This document shows positions 6,623 through 8,102 of a DNA stretch of 8,102 bases, piece after piece. The stretch's first letter is position 1. Each line of letters starts with the position of its first letter. The translations under genes and the position numbers were made by a program. The notes below the pieces were generated by a model. The model searched no databases. It was not told the origin of the DNA and was given only the letters and a program-made list of their open reading frames with translations. This DNA is from Negativicutes bacterium (lineage in GTDB: Bacteria > Bacillota > Negativicutes > JAGOZY01), in assembly GCA_018058445.1 (NCBI GenBank), contig JAGOZY010000035.1:1-8102 (forward strand). The letters are read 5' to 3'.

Positions 6623-6629
6623 GGAGGAG
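6623..6629 (+). promoter_or_regulatory. Ribosome binding site for the thioredoxin reductase gene
   Basis: GGAGGAG is followed by two adjacent in-frame ATG codons at 6631 and 6634. The first is only 1 nt from the end of the site, while the GGAGG core is 6 nt from the second, so 6634 is preferred. A TTG at 6571 in the same frame lies within phoU and is rejected. Confidence 0.7.
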
Positions 6630-6633
6630 TATG

Positions 6634-7548
6634 ATGTACGATTTAATTATTGTTGGTGGAGGTCCGGCGGGTTTGACCGCTGGGGTTTACGCCGCAAGAA
6701 AACGCCTAAAAATGGCTTTGATCACTAAGGAATTTGGTGGTCAGCCGATGTGGACGAAAAGCGTGGAGAATTATATGGGCTTTCAATTTGTATCAGGTCC
6801 TGAGCTGATGGTGAAATTTGATGAGCAAATTCGTCAATTTCCAATTGATCTGAAATATGAAGATGTGGTGGAGATCAAAAGAGAAGCGACTCATCTTGAG
6901 GTTGTCACGAATCTGGGGACTTATTCGGCGAAGACGGTGATTTTAGCATCGGGCAAACGGCCAAAAAAACTGGGAGTGCCAGGGGAAGAGGAGTATATCG
7001 GACGAGGCGTGGCTTATTGCGCAACGTGTGATGGGCCGTTTTTCAAAGGGAAAAAAGTCGCAGTAGTTGGTAGTGGAAATTCGGCGATTGAAGCTGTTCT
7101 GGAGCTAAGCGAAATCGCGACGGAGGTTCATTTGATCAGCCGGACTGACGAGCATACGGCGGATGTTGTGTTGGTAGAAAAATTGGGGAATCTTACAAAT
7201 CTAACTGAGCATCGCTTGTCAGAGATTACTCAGATTCTGGGTTCTGAGCAGGTAGAGGCAGTTGAATTTAAAAAACTGGGTTCGGATGAAAAGCAGACGA
7301 TTCCAATTGATGGTATTTTTGTCGAGATTGGTCTTGATCCTAACTCGCAAATGGTAAAATCTTTAGTGAAATTAAATGGATTAGAAGAAATTGAGGTCAA
7401 TTCAAGCTCTGAAACTGGCATTCCTGGATTGTTTGCGGCAGGTGATGTCACCGATGGGCCGGAGAAACAGATTATTATTGCTGCGGGCGAGGGCTCGAAG
7501 GCGGCTTTGGTAGCTTATAATTATTTACTACGGTTGAAAGACGAATAG
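6634..7548 (+). CDS. trxB: Thioredoxin reductase-like FAD flavoprotein, AhpF-like subgroup
   Basis: This 304-residue cytoplasmic flavoenzyme should pass electrons from a pyridine nucleotide (or another donor) through FAD to a redox-active disulfide and on to a thioredoxin-like partner. The FAD motif GGGPAG is at 8-13, the active disulfide CATC at 129-132, the nucleotide-binding GSGNSAIEA at 146-154, and the C-terminal FAD-contact GLFAAGDVTD with QIIIAAGEG follows. The usual HRRxxxR motif that binds the 2'-phosphate of NADPH is absent. The region reads SRTDEHTADVVLVEKL, like the KADQVLQ segment of AhpF, so NADH or a different donor is likely. It lacks AhpF's extra N-terminal redoxin domains and would need a separate partner. 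It follows phoU by 14 nt. The symbol trxB is a family-level label. Confidence 0.88.
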   Translation: MYDLIIVGGGPAGLTAGVYAARKRLKMALITKEFGGQPMWTKSVENYMGFQFVSGPELMVKFDEQIRQFPIDLKYEDVVEIKREATHLEVVTNLGTYSAKTVILASGKRPKKLGVPGEEEYIGRGVAYCATCDGPFFKGKKVAVVGSGNSAIEAVLELSEIATEVHLISRTDEHTADVVLVEKLGNLTNLTEHRLSEITQILGSEQVEAVEFKKLGSDEKQTIPIDGIFVEIGLDPNSQMVKSLVKLNGLEEIEVNSSSETGIPGLFAAGDVTDGPEKQIIIAAGEGSKAALVAYNYLLRLKDE

Positions 7549-7549
7549 T

Positions 7550-8102
7550 ATGAAGAAGTATTCTGCGAAGACGAAAAAGATCTGGGAAATTTTGGAGAAC
7601 GTCTATCAAGGCACTAAGGGAGCGCTACGGTTTGATAATCCTTTTGAGCTTTTGGTAGCGGTGGTGCTTTCGGCTCAATCGACAGATAAAAGGGTCAATG
7701 TAATCACGGAGAGGCTTTTTCCTTTATATTCAACGCCGGAAAAATTCGCTCAGCTCAATCAAGAGCAACTGGAGTATTTAATCCGGGATTGCGGACTTTT
7801 TCGAATGAAGGCAAAGAATTTGTTGGCTACTAGCCAAATCTTGCTTGAAGAATATGGCGGCGAGGTGCCACGAACGATGGATGAGCTGGTGAAACTTCCA
7901 GGGGTGGGACGAAAAAGCGCGAATGTGATTTTAAGTCAGGCTTTTGGGCTTCCTGGCTTTGCAGTGGATACTCATGTGATGCGGGTCTCTCATCGACTGG
8001 GACTTTCGAAGGGAAAGACACCGGAGGTCGTTGAAAAAGAGATCACGAAGACTGTAATTCCTGAGCTTTGGGGTGAGGCGCATCATTGGTTGATCTGGCA
8101 TG
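7550..8102 (+). CDS. nth: Endonuclease III (DNA glycosylase/AP lyase), N-terminal part cut by window end
   Basis: The gene starts one base after the trxB stop and remains open to the window end (184 codons visible; full proteins are about 210). Endonuclease III removes oxidised pyrimidines and cleaves the DNA backbone by beta-elimination. Visible hallmarks are PFELLVAVVLSAQSTD (31-46), the helix-hairpin-helix LPGVGRKSANV (116-126) with catalytic Lys122, and VDTHVMRV (139-146) with catalytic Asp140. The window ends in HHWLIWH, just before the four cysteines that hold the [4Fe-4S] cluster, so its presence cannot be checked. There is no strong ribosome site (only a weak GAAAG), so translation probably depends on ribosomes finishing trxB. 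Confidence 0.95.
   Translation, partial: MKKYSAKTKKIWEILENVYQGTKGALRFDNPFELLVAVVLSAQSTDKRVNVITERLFPLYSTPEKFAQLNQEQLEYLIRDCGLFRMKAKNLLATSQILLEEYGGEVPRTMDELVKLPGVGRKSANVILSQAFGLPGFAVDTHVMRVSHRLGLSKGKTPEVVEKEITKTVIPELWGEAHHWLIWH

Noticed and set aside
6571..6633. Longer form of the thioredoxin reductase starting at TTG 6571 within phoU
   Set aside because: The FAD-binding fold normally starts within a few residues of the N-terminus, and GGAGGAG at 6623-6629 points to 6634.

Overview
The window reads as a moderately AT-rich Bacillota (Firmicutes) chromosome. Supporting signs are purine-rich Shine-Dalgarno sites about 6-7 nt before most starts, a sigma-A type promoter, tightly packed co-directional genes and the families present (YkaA/Pit pair, TGS-uridine kinase fusion, AhpF-like thioredoxin reductase). 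The genus cannot be named from the sequence alone. All eight genes lie on the + strand. There are no RNA genes, CRISPR arrays, insertion sequences or signs of recent transfer.

Region 1 (1-2306) is the 3' end of an ABC importer operon. It holds the C-terminal part of a carbohydrate/glycerol-3-phosphate type permease (UgpE/MalG-like), a UgpC/MsmK-type ATPase, and a TIM-barrel protein of the AP-endonuclease-2/sugar-phosphate-isomerase fold. Gaps are 10-13 nt, and the operon ends at a strong hairpin terminator (stem 2263-2306). The TIM-barrel protein appears to keep all nine metal-ligand positions of endonuclease IV. A metal-dependent phosphoesterase acting on the imported compound is therefore at least as plausible as an isomerase.

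Region 2 (2307-2634) is a noncoding control region. It has an A-rich stretch with a repeated TGTCAAAAA motif and an extended -10 promoter (TTGTCA, 17 nt, TATAGT), followed by a leader of about 65 nt.

Region 3 (2635-8102) is one probable operon: a DUF47/PhoU-like regulator (YkaA type), the phosphate permease Pit (8-nt overlap), a TGS/ThrRS-like plus uridine-kinase fusion, PhoU, an AhpF-like stand-alone thioredoxin reductase and endonuclease III (cut by the window edge). The first four point to inorganic phosphate uptake and its control. Having both a DUF47 protein and a true PhoU with Pit, and no pst genes in view, is the main oddity. The kinase between them suggests a link between nucleotide metabolism and phosphate supply, but this is inferred from position only. 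The last two genes add redox and DNA-repair functions, probably through co-transcription.

Taken together, the window looks like a phosphorus-acquisition neighbourhood: an importer of a probable organic phosphate or sugar, a possible phosphoesterase, then inorganic phosphate import and control. Nothing is clearly a new defence or mobile system. The best leads are the TIM-barrel enzyme, the kinase with a degenerate editing domain, and the phosphate operon layout.
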